DNA of 64,000 nucleotides from Microbacterium arborescens. GTDB lineage: Bacteria > Actinomycetota > Actinomycetes > Actinomycetales > Microbacteriaceae. The translations under genes were made by a program, and so were the position numbers. Of this stretch, positions 9,324-19,423 are shown one piece after another. The DNA lies in assembly GCA_003339645.1 (NCBI GenBank), contig QNUV01000099.1:310001-374000 (forward strand). The letters run 5' to 3'. Positions within the stretch are counted from its first letter, which is position 1, and every line of letters starts with the position of its first letter. A model generated the notes under the pieces. The model was given only the letters and a program-made list of their open reading frames with translations, ran no database searches and was not told the origin of the DNA.

Positions 9324-10409
9324 TCATCGCGTCGCACCGATCGCGCGGTCAGCGGCGTTCCGCGCCCACGATTCGGCCTCCGCGAGCGACTCCCGTGTGA
9401 GCTCGCTCGGCGGACGGTGCGCGTCGACGACGCGCTCGACGGTCTCGACGATCCCGAGGAAGCTCAGCGCCCCGGCGTGGAACGCCTCGACGGCCTGCTC
9501 GTTCGCGGCGTTGAACACCGCCGGGTAGGTTCCCCCCTCTCCGCCCACGCGCTTGGCGAGGGCGACAGCCGGGAACGCTGCGTCGTCGAGCGGCTCGAAG
9601 GTCCACTCGCCCGCACGTGTCCAGTCGAGCGGAGCGCCGACGCCCGCGACTCGGCGCGGCCAGTCGAGGCCCAGCGAGATCGGCAGGCGCATGTCGGGCG
9701 GCGAGGCTTGGGCGATGGTGGAGCCGTCGATGAACTCGACCATCGAGTGCACCACCGACTGGGGATGCACGACGACGTCGATGCGGTCGTAGTCCACGCC
9801 GAACAGCAGGTGGGCCTCGATGACCTCGAGCCCCTTGTTGACGAGCGTCGCGGAGTTGGTCGTCACGACGCGTCCCATATCCCAGGTGGGGTGAGCGAGC
9901 GCCTGCGCGGGGGTCACGGTGGCCAGCTCGTCGCGCCGGCGGCCGCGGAACGGCCCGCCGGATGCCGTGAGCACGAGCCGGCGCACCTCGTCGGATTCGC
10001 CCGACCGCAGGGCCTGCGCGATGGCGGAATGCTCGGAGTCGACCGGGACGATCTGACCGGGCGCGGCGAGAGAGGTGACGAGCTCGCCGCCGACGATCAG
10101 CGACTCCTTGTTCGCGAGCGCCAGTGTTCGACCCGACTCGAGCGCGGCGAGAGTGGGCCCCAGCCCGACCGACCCGGTGATGCCGTTGAGCACCACGTCG
10201 GCGTCGACATCACGGACGAGGCGTTCCGCATCAGCCGCACCGAGTGCGGTGCGGGTCACCCCGAAGCGAGCTGCCTGCTCCTCCAGCATCCGCGCGTTCG
10301 ACCCGGCGGCAAGCCCGACGACCTCGAACCGGTCGCGCCGGGAGTCGATGACGTCGAGCGCCTGCGTCCCGATCGAACCGGTGGAGCCGAGGATGACGAC
10401 GCGACGCAT
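9324..10409 (-). CDS. dxr: 1-deoxy-D-xylulose 5-phosphate reductoisomerase
   Basis: 361 aa. The N-terminal NADPH-binding [14 protein letters not shown], the ALANKESLI and [11 protein letters not shown] substrate/metal segments, and [11 protein letters not shown] are all hallmarks of DXR. It catalyses the second step of the MEP isoprenoid pathway, DXP to MEP. The start ATG is preceded by TAGGCT with a 6-nt gap, indicating a leaderless transcript. It converges on pflA with only 9 nt between the two stop codons. Confidence 0.97.
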   Translation of the reverse strand: MRRVVILGSTGSIGTQALDVIDSRRDRFEVVGLAAGSNARMLEEQAARFGVTRTALGAADAERLVRDVDADVVLNGITGSVGLGPTLAALESGRTLALANKESLIVGGELVTSLAAPGQIVPVDSEHSAIAQALRSGESDEVRRLVLTASGGPFRGRRRDELATVTPAQALAHPTWDMGRVVTTNSATLVNKGLEVIEAHLLFGVDYDRIDVVVHPQSVVHSMVEFIDGSTIAQASPPDMRLPISLGLDWPRRVAGVGAPLDWTRAGEWTFEPLDDAAFPAVALAKRVGGEGGTYPAVFNAANEQAVEAFHAGALSFLGIVETVERVVDAHRPPSELTRESLAEAESWARNAADRAIGATR

Positions 10410-10415
10410 CCTGTC

Positions 10416-10421
10416 AGCCTA
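10416..10421 (-). promoter_or_regulatory. -10 box TAGGCT, leaderless promoter of dxr
   Basis: On the minus strand TAGGCT is followed by GACAGG and then the dxr ATG. The 6-nt gap matches the other leaderless candidates in the window. Confidence 0.6.
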
Positions 10422-10466
10422 GGTGCTGCGGGGGTGCCGGGTTGATTGGCGCGGCGGCGGGCGACC

Positions 10467-11444
10467 TCAGCCTGCGGCCGGCGCGGGCGTGCGCTGGACG
10501 CCGAGGATGTCGACGACGAAGACGAGCGTCTCGTTCTGGAGCTCGCTGCCCTCCTGCGCGCCGTAACCCGCGGCCGGCGGGATGACGACGAGCACCTGCG
10601 AGCCGACCTGCTGTCCCTCCAGGGCCTGCTGGAAGCCGGCGACGACCCCGTTCGTCGGGAACGCCGCAGGCTGGCCGCGGTCCCAGCTCGAGTCGAACAC
10701 CGAGCCGTCCGACCACTTCACGCCGGTGTACTGCACGAATGCGGTGTCGCCGGGCTGGATCGTGGCGCCGTCGCCGGTCTTCAGGTTCGCCAGCTTCACC
10801 TCGGTCGGCGCGTCGGTGCCTGGGAGGGTGATGGTGGGGGCGCCGTCGTCGGCGAGCTCGACCGTCGGCATGCCGTCGACGGGCGCCTGGTCGGCGCCGG
10901 TCGCCCGAGTCGGGAGCTTCTCGACGCCCTCCGCGACGACCACCACGGCCGTCCGGCCCTCGCCGAACGCCGACCCCGGAATCGCCAGAGCCGCCGTCGA
11001 GCCGAGCGGGGCGCACTCGAGCGCCGCGACGAACACCGAGTACTGCTGGGTGTCGAGCAGGACCGGAACCAGCCCGGAGTCGTCGGGCGAGGTGTCGCGC
11101 GACTGCTCGAGCAGTTCGCCCGTCGCGCCGTCGTAGATCGCGTAGGACCCCGACACCAGGTCGCCCGAGTGGAGGTCCTCGCCGTCGCCGCGGGTCGTGA
11201 GCGTCCGCTCGATCTCGGCGGGCTCGAGGCCCGGGTCGACCGTCGCCGTCAGCTCGGGCGCCGCGCCCGACACCTCGATGCTGTCGGAGGACTCCCCCGG
11301 CTGGGCGTCGACGAGGCACTGCTCCGACCCGCCGGAAGCGTTGGGGCTGGGCGACTCGGTGGCCGTGTCACCGCCCGCGCAACCGGCGAGCGCAAGCGCC
11401 GAGACGGCGACGACGGACAGAGCGGCGAACGGGCGCAGACGCAC
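10467..11444 (-). CDS. FKBP-type peptidyl-prolyl isomerase lipoprotein
   Basis: 325 aa. The signal peptide ends in the lipobox LALAGC, so the mature protein is a surface lipoprotein. The C-terminal ~90 residues are a canonical FKBP domain (VQYTGVKWSDGSVFDSS, GFQQALEGQQVGSQVLVVIPP, GYGAQ). The middle region (about residues 135-225) looks like a second, degenerate FKBP fold lacking most active-site residues. GTG 11444 is chosen because GAAGAGG lies 6 nt before it and it gives a normal-length signal peptide. An ATG at 11480 in the same frame would add 12 polar residues. It probably folds exported proteins. Confidence 0.9.
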   Translation of the reverse strand: MRLRPFAALSVVAVSALALAGCAGGDTATESPSPNASGGSEQCLVDAQPGESSDSIEVSGAAPELTATVDPGLEPAEIERTLTTRGDGEDLHSGDLVSGSYAIYDGATGELLEQSRDTSPDDSGLVPVLLDTQQYSVFVAALECAPLGSTAALAIPGSAFGEGRTAVVVVAEGVEKLPTRATGADQAPVDGMPTVELADDGAPTITLPGTDAPTEVKLANLKTGDGATIQPGDTAFVQYTGVKWSDGSVFDSSWDRGQPAAFPTNGVVAGFQQALEGQQVGSQVLVVIPPAAGYGAQEGSELQNETLVFVVDILGVQRTPAPAAG

Positions 11445-11583
11445 GGAGAACCTCTTCGATCGGGGAGACGGAACTGTCATCCTCTCGCACCAGCATCAGT
11501 GCGCGCTGAGAACCCGGGGCGCCCTCCGTCAGCGTTGTGGATTGCGACGGGGCGATGTCGGAGGCCCGTGACATGATTCGAAC

Positions 11584-13077
11584 ATGCATTCGAATGGCGG
11601 GCTGAGCGGCGGGATGGGCAGCGACGCTGATGTCGCTGCGCTCGCGATGCTGGTCGCGGATGCCGAGGGGGCGGCGGACGTGGTTCGGGCTGGCCAGGTG
11701 CGTGAGGTTCGGGTGCTCGCCGCCGCCGGGGTACTCGCGGAGAAGCAGGCCGCCGGGTCGTCGGAACGGGTCAAGGCGCGGTAGATGGCGCTGCGCGGAA
11801 TCGCCGCCGAGCTCGCCGGGGTGTTCGTCGCGACCGACCGGACCGTGCAGCGCCGCATCGACGAGGCGCGAGACCTGATCGAGAACTACCCGGTGACGAT
11901 GGCGGCGTGGGAGGACGGGCGGATCGTCCGCGGGCATGTGCGGGTCATCCAGGAGGTCGGGTGCCTGGTACCCGCGGGGGAGCGGGCAGAGTTCGAACGC
12001 GTCGCGATCGAGCGGTGCGAGGGCGAGACACCCAACCGGGTGCGCGACGCGTTGCGGATGATCGCGGAGCGGATGCACCCGAGGACGTTCACGGAGCGAC
12101 ATGAAGAGGCCGCGGCGGGGCGGTGCGTGCGGGTGCAGGCAGGCGCGGATGGGATGTCGGATCTCATCGCGACCCTGCCGACGGTGATCGCGGATGGGAT
12201 TGTCGATCGGCTGACCCGTCAGGCCCGGGAGATCATCAACGTGCGGCAGCACGCCGACGCGGCGTCCGGTGACGCTGGCGCTCGAGCCGACGCGCTTGAC
12301 GCTCGAGCCGACGCGCGTAGCGCTCGAGCCGACGCGGCGTCCGGTGGCGCTGGCGCTCGAGCCGACGCGCCTGACGCACGAGCCGACGCCAATGGTGGCG
12401 GTCGCGATGCCGATGCGACGATTCGCGACGGGTCGTCGTTCGTCGACGATGCCCGAAGCATCGACCAGGTCCGCGCCGACGTGCTCAGCGACCTCCTCCT
12501 CGCCGGGACGCCCGCCCTCGACCCCACCGCGACCGGTGACGGCGACGGAACCCTCGGAGCGATCCGGGCACACGTGCAGGTCGCGGTCTCCGCGCTGACA
12601 CTCATGGGTCAGGACGAAGGGCCGGCAGATCTCGCTGGCCGCTCCCCCATCGATGCGAACACTGCACGCGAACTCGCCGGCAACGCCACCTCGTGGGACC
12701 GGCTCCTCACCCACCCGGTCACCGGGACCGTGCTGGAGTGCGACACCTACCGGCCGACCGCCGCCATGGTGCGACTGCTGCGGGCGAGGGACCGGCACTG
12801 CCGGTTCCCCGGATGCCGGCAACCGGCGATCCGATGCGAGCTCGACCACACAATCGCTGCCTCCGACGGCGGTGCGACGCACGTGTGCAACCTCGCCAAC
12901 CTCTGCAAACGACACCACGACGTCAAACACCACACCCGCTGGCGAGTCCGACAGCTCCCCGGCGGAAGGCTCGTCTGGACCTCACCCACCGGACGGATCT
13001 ACCGGGAAGAGGCACCACCACCATTGGTGGCGTTCACGACCGCGGGTCCACCCGGACCGGGAGCTCCACCGTTCTGA
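11584..13077 (+). pseudogene. DUF222/HNH endonuclease, interrupted by in-frame TAG
   Basis: The reading frame codes for a typical actinobacterial DUF222 plus HNH protein of ~497 codons. Codon 67 (11782-11784) is TAG, directly followed by ATG at 11785 in the same frame. The text around it, ERVKAR-stop-MALRGIAAELAG, runs on as DUF222 sequence, consistent with one base change (GAG to TAG fits). The C-terminus carries an intact HNH zinc-finger nuclease (CRFPGCRQPAIRCELDH...HH, about residues 405-450). Reinitiation at 11785 could still give a 430-aa protein without the first 66 residues. The middle holds 21-nt repeats. Confidence 0.8.
12280..12390 (+). repeat. 21-nt-spaced repeats in the DUF222/HNH gene
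   Basis: Four exact copies of GCTCGAGCCGACGCG start at 12280, 12301, 12322 and 12355, and a fifth diverged copy starts at 12376. Spacing is 21 nt, except 33 nt between the third and fourth. Each unit encodes ARADA plus a variable pair, giving an Ala/Arg/Asp linker between the DUF222 and HNH parts. The number of copies probably varies by slippage. Confidence 0.85.
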
Positions 13078-13161
13078 CGATCCGTACTCGATACGGCCTC
13101 GCCCGCCCACGTCGGTCGTGTGCGCTCGCACAACATGTCCGCGTAGTTATGCGTTCCGCAG

Positions 13162-13167
13162 TAGCCT
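13162..13167 (+). promoter_or_regulatory. -10 box TAGCCT, leaderless promoter of plsC-like gene
   Basis: TAGCCT, CGTCTG, then GTG 13174: the box ends 6 nt before the start codon and no ribosome-binding site is present. Confidence 0.55.
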
Positions 13168-13173
13168 CGTCTG

Positions 13174-13974
13174 GTGAACGCTGACGCAACCGAGCCGCAG
13201 TCCGGCGAGCCCGGCGAGCACGACGAAGCCGCAGCCGCCGTCGAAGCAGTCCCCGGAATCGGTCTCACCTACGTGATCGGCCGGTGGGTGCTCGCACCGC
13301 TGGCTCGCATGATCTACCGGCCGCGCATCGAAGGACGCGAGCACTTCCCCCGGAAGGGCGCCGTCATCCTGGCGAGCAACCACCTCTCCTTCATCGACTC
13401 CTTCGTGATCCCCATGGCGTCGCCACGCCCGGTGCGGTTCCTCGCGAAGTCGAGCTACTTCGACGGGACCGGATTCCGCGGGTGGCTGTCGCGCGAGTTC
13501 TTCTACGCTGCAGGCGCGTTCCCGGTACGCCGCGGAGCAGGCCAAGCCGCGCTCGATGCCCTGGACCAGCAGAAGAAGATGCTCGACGCCGGATGGTCGA
13601 CGGCGCTCTACCCCGAGGGCACGCGCTCTCTCGACGGCCGCCTCTACAAGGGGCGCACCGGTGTCGCTTTCCTCGCGCTGCAGACCGGCGCACCGGTGAT
13701 CCCCGTCGGACTCATCGGGACGAGCGACATCATGCCCGTCGGGGCGAAGTTCCCGCGGCTCCGTCCGCGGGTGACCGTCCGCTTCGGCGAGCCACTCGAC
13801 CTCAGCCACCACGGTTCGGCGGACTCCGGTCGAGCCCGCCGCAACGCCACCGACGAGATCATGGCTGCCATCCACGCCCTGTCAGGTCAGGAGCTGGCAG
13901 GCGCTTACAACGAAGCCCCGCCGCAGAACACCGTCGAGCGGATCAAGCAGGCTCTGCCGCACGAACGCCGCTGA
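13174..13974 (+). CDS. Lysophospholipid / 1-acylglycerol-3-phosphate acyltransferase
   Basis: 266 aa, GTG start. It belongs to the PlsC family: the catalytic NHxxxxD box is NHLSFID (about residues 69-75), the glycerolipid site is YPEGTRS (about 147-153), and FLAKSSYF and VPVGLIGTSD are further conserved blocks. The family moves an acyl chain from acyl-CoA or ACP to lysophosphatidic acid at the membrane. The first 30 residues are acidic and variable. It converges with the OsmC gene 9 nt away. Confidence 0.9.
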   Translation: MNADATEPQSGEPGEHDEAAAAVEAVPGIGLTYVIGRWVLAPLARMIYRPRIEGREHFPRKGAVILASNHLSFIDSFVIPMASPRPVRFLAKSSYFDGTGFRGWLSREFFYAAGAFPVRRGAGQAALDALDQQKKMLDAGWSTALYPEGTRSLDGRLYKGRTGVAFLALQTGAPVIPVGLIGTSDIMPVGAKFPRLRPRVTVRFGEPLDLSHHGSADSGRARRNATDEIMAAIHALSGQELAGAYNEAPPQNTVERIKQALPHERR

Positions 13975-13983
13975 CCAGACAGG

Positions 13984-14463
13984 TCACTCCTCGCCCGAGA
14001 CGAGGATCGTCGGCTCGTGGCGCACCGGGAAGTTCACCGAGTTCGCGATGAAGCACCAGGCATTCGCCTGAGCGTGCGCCTCGAGCGCCGCCTCTCGCAT
14101 CGAGACCTCCGCGACGACGACCCGGGGTCGCAGGACGACCTCCGCGAACGCGCCGCCACCCCGCCCGTCCTCACACATCGTTCCCGTCGCGTCATCGGTG
14201 TACGAGACGACGACGACCCCCGCCGTCACGCACGCGTGAAGGTACGACAGCAGGTGGCATTCGGAGAGCGCCGAGAGCAGCAGATCCTCCGGGTTCCACC
14301 GGGTCGGGTCTCCGCGGAACGGCTTGTCGCTCGACGCCGCGAGCGACGGCTTTCCGTCGATGCTCAGCGTGACGGCCCGGTCGTAGTCTCGGTAGCCGCT
14401 CGTTCCGGTGCCGCGATTCCCGGTCCACTCGGCCCGGACGGAATAGCGGTGCTCACCCAACAT
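13984..14463 (-). CDS. OsmC-family peroxiredoxin-like protein
   Basis: 159 aa from ATG 14463. It contains KPFRGDPTRWNPEDLLLSALSECHLLSYL with one conserved cysteine of the OsmC/Ohr redox pair (Cys near residue 62), and a C-terminal NAWCFIANSVNF with the second (near 138). Such proteins reduce organic hydroperoxides. The frame extends upstream to 14580, but that part overlaps the divergent asparaginase gene. CAGACT lies 6 nt before ATG 14463, supporting this start. Confidence 0.88.
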   Translation of the reverse strand: MLGEHRYSVRAEWTGNRGTGTSGYRDYDRAVTLSIDGKPSLAASSDKPFRGDPTRWNPEDLLLSALSECHLLSYLHACVTAGVVVVSYTDDATGTMCEDGRGGGAFAEVVLRPRVVVAEVSMREAALEAHAQANAWCFIANSVNFPVRHEPTILVSGEE

Positions 14464-14503
14464 GCAGACAGTCTGACACGCGGCACGGCGGGGCCCGCGA
14501 CGG

Positions 14504-14509
14504 TAGGCT
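14504..14509 (+). promoter_or_regulatory. -10 box TAGGCT, leaderless promoter of asparaginase gene
   Basis: TAGGCT, GTCGGG, then GTG 14516. The divergent OsmC gene has CAGACT at 14470-14475 at the same 6-nt distance, so both promoters fit in the 52-nt gap. Confidence 0.58.
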
Positions 14510-14515
14510 GTCGGG

Positions 14516-15505
14516 GTGCCGCAGACCTTCGCCGTTCCCGCCGCCGTCGAGCTCGCGGTCGTCGAGCGCAGCGGTTTCATCGAGTCCCGTCACGCCGGCG
14601 CAGCGGTCGTCCTGGGAGCCGACGGCAGCCCGATCCGCACCCTCGGCGACGTAGACGCACCGATCCTGCCGCGCTCGACCCTCAAGCCCCTGCAGGCACT
14701 CGCCAGCATGACCGCCGGAGCCTCGCTCGAGGGGGAACGGCTCGGCCTGGCCACCGCCAGCCACTCCGGCACCGATCGGCACGTCGCGGTCGTCCGCGGC
14801 ATCCTGAACGACGCAGGCCTCGGCGAGGACGATCTCGGCTGCCCACCGGCCTGGCCCGGCGACACCGCCACGCGCGACGAGATCGTGCGGGAACTCGGCA
14901 CCCCCACCCGCATCCGCATGAACTGCTCGGGCAAGCACGCCGCGATGCTGGCTGCGTGCGTCGCGAGCGGCTGGGACACCGCCACGTATCTCGACCCTGA
15001 GCATCCGCTTCAGGTGCACACGCGGGAGGTCATCGAACGACTGACCGGCACGAAGGCCTCGGCGATGGCGATCGACGGATGCGGCGCCCCCGTCTACGCG
15101 ATGAGCCTCATCGCGCTCGGGCGCGCGATCCAGCGCATCGGCACCGCGAGCGAGCGTTCGCCGTTCGCACTGCACCGCATGGCTGGTGCCCTCGTCCGGG
15201 CCGTTCGCGAGAATCCCTGGACGATCGATGGTCCCGGGCGACCCGACACCGTCGCGATCGAGCGACTCGGAGTCTTCGCGAAGACGGGCGCCGAGGGCGT
15301 GCTCGTCATGGTGGCCCCCGACGGGACCACGGTGGCCCTCAAGGTGCTCGACGGCAACGGCCGCGCCGCGTCGGCGATCGCGCTCACCCTGCTGGTGCGG
15401 GCAGGCGCCCTCGAGGCCGCACCCGTGGCCCGCGTGATCTCTCATCTTCCGCTGACCGTGCTCGGCGGCGGACAGAACGTCGGCATCATCCGGCCGACGG
15501 TGTAG
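14516..15505 (+). CDS. Asparaginase II family protein
   Basis: 329 aa, GTG start. Matches the thermolabile L-asparaginase (Pfam asparaginase_II) family: SGFIESRHAGAAVVL, RSTLKPLQALA, ATASHSGTDRHV, RMNCSGKHAAMLAACV and DGCGAPVYAMSL. It should hydrolyse L-asparagine to aspartate and ammonia. The alanine dehydrogenase gene follows after 34 nt on the same strand, so the two may form a small amino-acid catabolic unit. Confidence 0.9.
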   Translation: MPQTFAVPAAVELAVVERSGFIESRHAGAAVVLGADGSPIRTLGDVDAPILPRSTLKPLQALASMTAGASLEGERLGLATASHSGTDRHVAVVRGILNDAGLGEDDLGCPPAWPGDTATRDEIVRELGTPTRIRMNCSGKHAAMLAACVASGWDTATYLDPEHPLQVHTREVIERLTGTKASAMAIDGCGAPVYAMSLIALGRAIQRIGTASERSPFALHRMAGALVRAVRENPWTIDGPGRPDTVAIERLGVFAKTGAEGVLVMVAPDGTTVALKVLDGNGRAASAIALTLLVRAGALEAAPVARVISHLPLTVLGGGQNVGIIRPTV

Positions 15506-15539
15506 CGGCTCCTCACGAGGGAGCGCAGAAAGGACTGCC

Positions 15540-16655
15540 ATGCGCATCAGCGTTCCCAGCGAGGTCAAGAACAACGAGTACCGCGTTGCGCTCACACCAT
15601 CGGGGGTGCACGACCTCGTCGTCAACGGCCACGACGTGTTCGTCCAGCGCGGTGCCGGCGAGGGCTCGTCGCTGCCCGATTCGGAGTACGCCGACGCCGG
15701 AGCAGTGCTGCTCGACGACGCCGACGAGGTCTGGGCGCGCGCCGAGCTGTTGCTGAAGGTCAAGGAGCCGATCGCGAGCGAGTACCACCGCTTCCGCGAT
15801 GACCTGGTCCTGTTCACCTACCTGCACCTCGCGGCCGACCGCCCGCTCACCGAACGGCTCGTCGAGAGCGGCATCACCGCCATCGCCTATGAGACCGTGC
15901 AGCTTCCCGGCGGGGGCCTGCCGCTCCTCGCACCGATGAGCGAGGTCGCCGGCCGCCTCGCCCCGATGGTGGGCGCCTCCACGCTGCTCCGCTCGGCCGG
16001 CGGTCTCGGCCTGCTCATGTCCGGTGTCCCCGGCACCCGGCCCGCCGCGGTCACGGTCATCGGAGGCGGAGTGGCCGGCGCGAACGCCGCATACATCGCG
16101 GCCGGCCTCGGCGCGGACGTGACGATCTTCGACACCAACATCCAGCGCCTCCGCTTCCTCGACGACCACTTCCAGGGGCGGGTCAAGACCGCCGCCTCCA
16201 ACCCGCTCGATCTCGAACGCGCGGTCGTGGCTTCCGATCTCGTGATCGGATCGGTGCTGATCCCCGGCGCCAAAGCCCCCAAGCTCGTGCGCAACGAGAC
16301 CGTCGCACGCATGCGACCGGGTTCGGTGCTGGTCGACATCGCCGTCGACCAGGGCGGCTGCTTCGAGGACACCCGGCCGACGACCCACGCCGATCCCACC
16401 TTCCGCGTGCACGACACGGTGTTCTACTGCGTCGCGAACATGCCCGGCGCCGTGCCGAACACCTCGACCTCAGCTCTCACGAACGCGACACTCCCCTACG
16501 TGCGGCAGATCGCCCGCCACGGCTGGCGCCGGGCGCTGAGTTCCGACCCGGCGCTCGCGGCCGGACTCAACACCGCCGCGGGCCAGGTCGTGAACGAGGG
16601 CGTGGCAGCAGCGCACGATCTCACGGCAGGCTCGCTGGCCGACGTGCTGGGCTGA
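15540..16655 (+). CDS. ald: Alanine dehydrogenase
   Basis: 371 aa, the usual length. The N-terminal [12 protein letters not shown] and LLKVKEP hold the substrate-binding Arg and Lys. The Rossmann nucleotide-binding motif is [24 protein letters not shown] (about 177-200). [19 protein letters not shown] and [11 protein letters not shown] complete the signature. It interconverts L-alanine and pyruvate with NAD(H), assimilating or releasing ammonia. The start has GAAAGGA upstream. The last 35 nt overlap the convergent FtsK-like gene tail to tail. Confidence 0.96.
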   Translation: MRISVPSEVKNNEYRVALTPSGVHDLVVNGHDVFVQRGAGEGSSLPDSEYADAGAVLLDDADEVWARAELLLKVKEPIASEYHRFRDDLVLFTYLHLAADRPLTERLVESGITAIAYETVQLPGGGLPLLAPMSEVAGRLAPMVGASTLLRSAGGLGLLMSGVPGTRPAAVTVIGGGVAGANAAYIAAGLGADVTIFDTNIQRLRFLDDHFQGRVKTAASNPLDLERAVVASDLVIGSVLIPGAKAPKLVRNETVARMRPGSVLVDIAVDQGGCFEDTRPTTHADPTFRVHDTVFYCVANMPGAVPNTSTSALTNATLPYVRQIARHGWRRALSSDPALAAGLNTAAGQVVNEGVAAAHDLTAGSLADVLG

Positions 16656-19356
16656 GAGGCAGGACGACCCGGCGGACACGATCCGTCCGCGTGTCGATGA
16701 CCCACGCGCGCCCGCGGCCCGGCGCGGCGTAGGGCGGCAACCGCCGGCTGCCCGTCACGAGCCGCAGCTCGGACCCGCAGGCGGCGTCGACCACGAGCTG
16801 AACCCGCGTCTGCGCGCCTGCCGCCGCGCCGCGCCAGCGACCGATCCATGCCTCCGGGGTGCCCCACACGACCCTCCCCGGGCGTAGGGATGTCGTCTGC
16901 TCCACAGAGGTGACCTCGAGGCCGCGACTGCGCCAGTGGTCGAGCACCGCCTGCGTGGCGCCCGTGGGCGGTGCCACGAACGCTGTGGCGAAGCTCGGCT
17001 CGAACACACCGGGGAGCGCTGCCTCGCCGCGCGGCGGAGGAACGTCGCCGGGATCGGCGAACTGGACGAGCGCACCACCCCATCTCCCCCGCCCCGCCGG
17101 CGCCGACGGGTCGTGGTGCGATGGGTCACCGCCGAACGAGACGTGCTCCGACCGCGAGACCGCTGTGAGCACCGCACGATCGGGCAGGAGGTCGATGATC
17201 CTCCCGACGGCTCCCGTTATCCGCTGCGCCGCGCAGACGAACTGGATGCCGCGGGCTCGAGCGTCGCGCGCGACGCGTTCCAGGATCGCCGCGGCGGCGA
17301 CGCTGTAGTCGTCGGGCAATGCCGCGAGCAGGCGGTCGAGATCGTCGACGACGACCACCCAGCCCTCCGGAACGTCGTCGAGCGCGGTGACGACGTCCCA
17401 CGCCGCCTCGAGGTCGCTGGGTACCCAGCACAGCCGGTCGGCGGGCACCTGTGCCGCGATGGTTCGCAGGAGCGTCGTGCGCCCCGACCCCGCGCGTCCG
17501 AGCACCCCTGCTCCCGGCGCACGTCCGTCGAGGACCACGACGCGCCGACGCTGCTCTGCCGGCTCGTCGGCCACACCCAGAACGAGGGCCCCCTCCCGCC
17601 GCACCTCGGCCAGCGCGATGTGAGCGGGCAGCGGCGGCAGCCAGGGGCGACGGGCCGGAGTCGCTCCCGCGGCGGCTAGAGCGATGTCCGCAATGGCCTC
17701 GGGAGGACACAGACTCACCCGCAGCAGGTGCGGCTGCGCGTCCGCCGGACGCTTCACCAGCGCGGCACCGCGGTCCGCGCGTCCACCGGGCAGTGCCGCA
17801 GCCTCCGCCGACCCGAGCACGGCGCGCGACTCCGCGCCATCGGCCACACGCAGGGCGATCCGCAGCGGCGCATTGGCGAGCACCGCTTCGCGGTACCCCG
17901 CCGCACGCTGCGTCGCCAGCACGAGATGCATCCCGAGCGCGCGGCCGCGTGCGGCGATGTCGGCGAACACGTCGTGCATCGCGGGGTGAGCGGCCGTGAG
18001 CGCGGCGTATTCGTCGACGACGACCACCAGCCGCGGCAGCGCATCGGACGCCTCGGCGATGTCACGTGCCCCGAGCTCGGCCAGGACGCGTTCCCGACGC
18101 CGCACCTCGGCGGCGAGGCTCTCGATCGCACGCACAGCGTTCCGGTCGTCGAGATCCGTCACCACGCCTGCCACGTGCGGCAACGACGTCAACGCGTCGA
18201 AAGCCCGACCGCCCTTGAAGTCGATGAGCAGGAAATTCACGCGCGACGGCGGCGAGGCCCGTGCGAGCGACGCGATCCAGGTCACGAGCAGCTCGCTCTT
18301 CCCGCTACCGGTAGCCCCCACCACGACCGCGTGCGGCCCGTCGTCGACGAGATCGACGATCACAGGACCGCCGCGGCCGGCTCCGAGAACCGCGGTGATC
18401 CCCGCGCCGCCGGGGCGAGGAAGATCGTCGAAAGGCAGTGGCGTCACGTCGTCGCCGCCCACCGCGGTGGCCCGTTCGCGGAGCAGCGCAACGACCGTCG
18501 TCGCCTGGGCCCGGCCGATCGTCTCCGGACGCAGCACCGAGGAGGAACCGCCATACCCCAGCACCGCTTCGTCGACGCCGGAGACTCGCACGACGGCGGC
18601 GCATTGCGGGGGCGGGGCAACCGAGTCGACGCACACGATCGCGATGTCGGCATCCGCGGGTGGCGCCCCTGACCCCCACCAGAGCCGCAATCCTCCGAGC
18701 ACCGACGCGTGCGGGAGCTCTCGGGCCCAGTCCTCGGCCGCGGCGACGAGCGAGACTTCGCCCGGCCCATGGACGAGGCAGATCTGCAGCACGAGAGCTC
18801 GCGCGATCGACGCCGCGGGCGCCGCGGGCCCGACGACCGCGATCCCCGCCGTGAGCGGGACCGTGACCGGCGCGTTGCGCACGGTGGCGGCGGCCTGCCG
18901 GAACTCCGGCGGCGCGTCACCATCGACACGCGTGCGCGACGGCGCGTCGCCCGATCCCACGACCACCAGGTCGCGGGCGGGCCTCGGACGCCACAGGTCG
19001 TCGGGGGCGGCGAGGAGTCGGGCGACATCCGGCGTCGTGCGCCAGCGGTCGGCGCGCTCGTGTGCGTGGCGCTCGTCCAGCTCGGCGTGAGCGGACAGCA
19101 GGCCGGCAGCGGCGCTCCCCGCGGAGCTGCGCCGCTCTCGACGCGCCACGCGCATCCCGTCGAGCAGCGACGCGACCGCGACGAGGGGCCCGAGCGCCGC
19201 GAACCACAGCACCGTCGGCGACCCCGTCATCTGCCAGAGGAGGACGGCACCCGCCACCGGGACCGCCAGCGCCCACACCGGGAGCGGCGGACGCCGTGTC
19301 TCAGGCCGCGGCGGCGGCAGCCGGATCGGGTCGTCGAAGGGGACGGTCGGATGCAC
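16621..19356 (-). CDS. FtsK/SpoIIIE-type double-ATPase membrane protein (EccC-like)
   Basis: 911 aa, GTG start. Two adjacent membrane helices lie near residues 28-65. The first motor domain is intact: Walker A GATGSGKS (~346), [12 protein letters not shown], Walker [12 protein letters not shown] and LATQRAAG. A second ATPase fold near residue 615 has the P-loop GRAGSGRTT and VVVDDLDRL but lacks the rest of the FtsK signature. Two ATPase modules after paired N-terminal helices is the EccC plan of type VII secretion, not the chromosome translocase FtsK. No ESX/WXG100 or other Ecc genes are in the window. The PP2C gene 67 nt upstream may be co-transcribed. Substrate unknown. Confidence 0.85.
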   Translation of the reverse strand: MHPTVPFDDPIRLPPPRPETRRPPLPVWALAVPVAGAVLLWQMTGSPTVLWFAALGPLVAVASLLDGMRVARRERRSSAGSAAAGLLSAHAELDERHAHERADRWRTTPDVARLLAAPDDLWRPRPARDLVVVGSGDAPSRTRVDGDAPPEFRQAAATVRNAPVTVPLTAGIAVVGPAAPAASIARALVLQICLVHGPGEVSLVAAAEDWARELPHASVLGGLRLWWGSGAPPADADIAIVCVDSVAPPPQCAAVVRVSGVDEAVLGYGGSSSVLRPETIGRAQATTVVALLRERATAVGGDDVTPLPFDDLPRPGGAGITAVLGAGRGGPVIVDLVDDGPHAVVVGATGSGKSELLVTWIASLARASPPSRVNFLLIDFKGGRAFDALTSLPHVAGVVTDLDDRNAVRAIESLAAEVRRRERVLAELGARDIAEASDALPRLVVVVDEYAALTAAHPAMHDVFADIAARGRALGMHLVLATQRAAGYREAVLANAPLRIALRVADGAESRAVLGSAEAAALPGGRADRGAALVKRPADAQPHLLRVSLCPPEAIADIALAAAGATPARRPWLPPLPAHIALAEVRREGALVLGVADEPAEQRRRVVVLDGRAPGAGVLGRAGSGRTTLLRTIAAQVPADRLCWVPSDLEAAWDVVTALDDVPEGWVVVVDDLDRLLAALPDDYSVAAAAILERVARDARARGIQFVCAAQRITGAVGRIIDLLPDRAVLTAVSRSEHVSFGGDPSHHDPSAPAGRGRWGGALVQFADPGDVPPPRGEAALPGVFEPSFATAFVAPPTGATQAVLDHWRSRGLEVTSVEQTTSLRPGRVVWGTPEAWIGRWRGAAAGAQTRVQLVVDAACGSELRLVTGSRRLPPYAAPGRGRAWVIDTRTDRVRRVVLPLSPARRPASLP

Positions 19357-19423
19357 GCGTCCGAGTCAAGCAACGCACTCGTGGTGCCACCATCCTGATG
19401 GCGCAGGAGGTGGAGAGCCGGGT

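Noticed and set aside
9312-9326. Palindrome TGACGGC-G-GCCGTCA at the pflA/dxr junction as a terminator
   Set aside because: It is mostly the two convergent TGA stops plus a few extra paired bases. The same happens at 13972-13986, so it is not strong evidence of a terminator.
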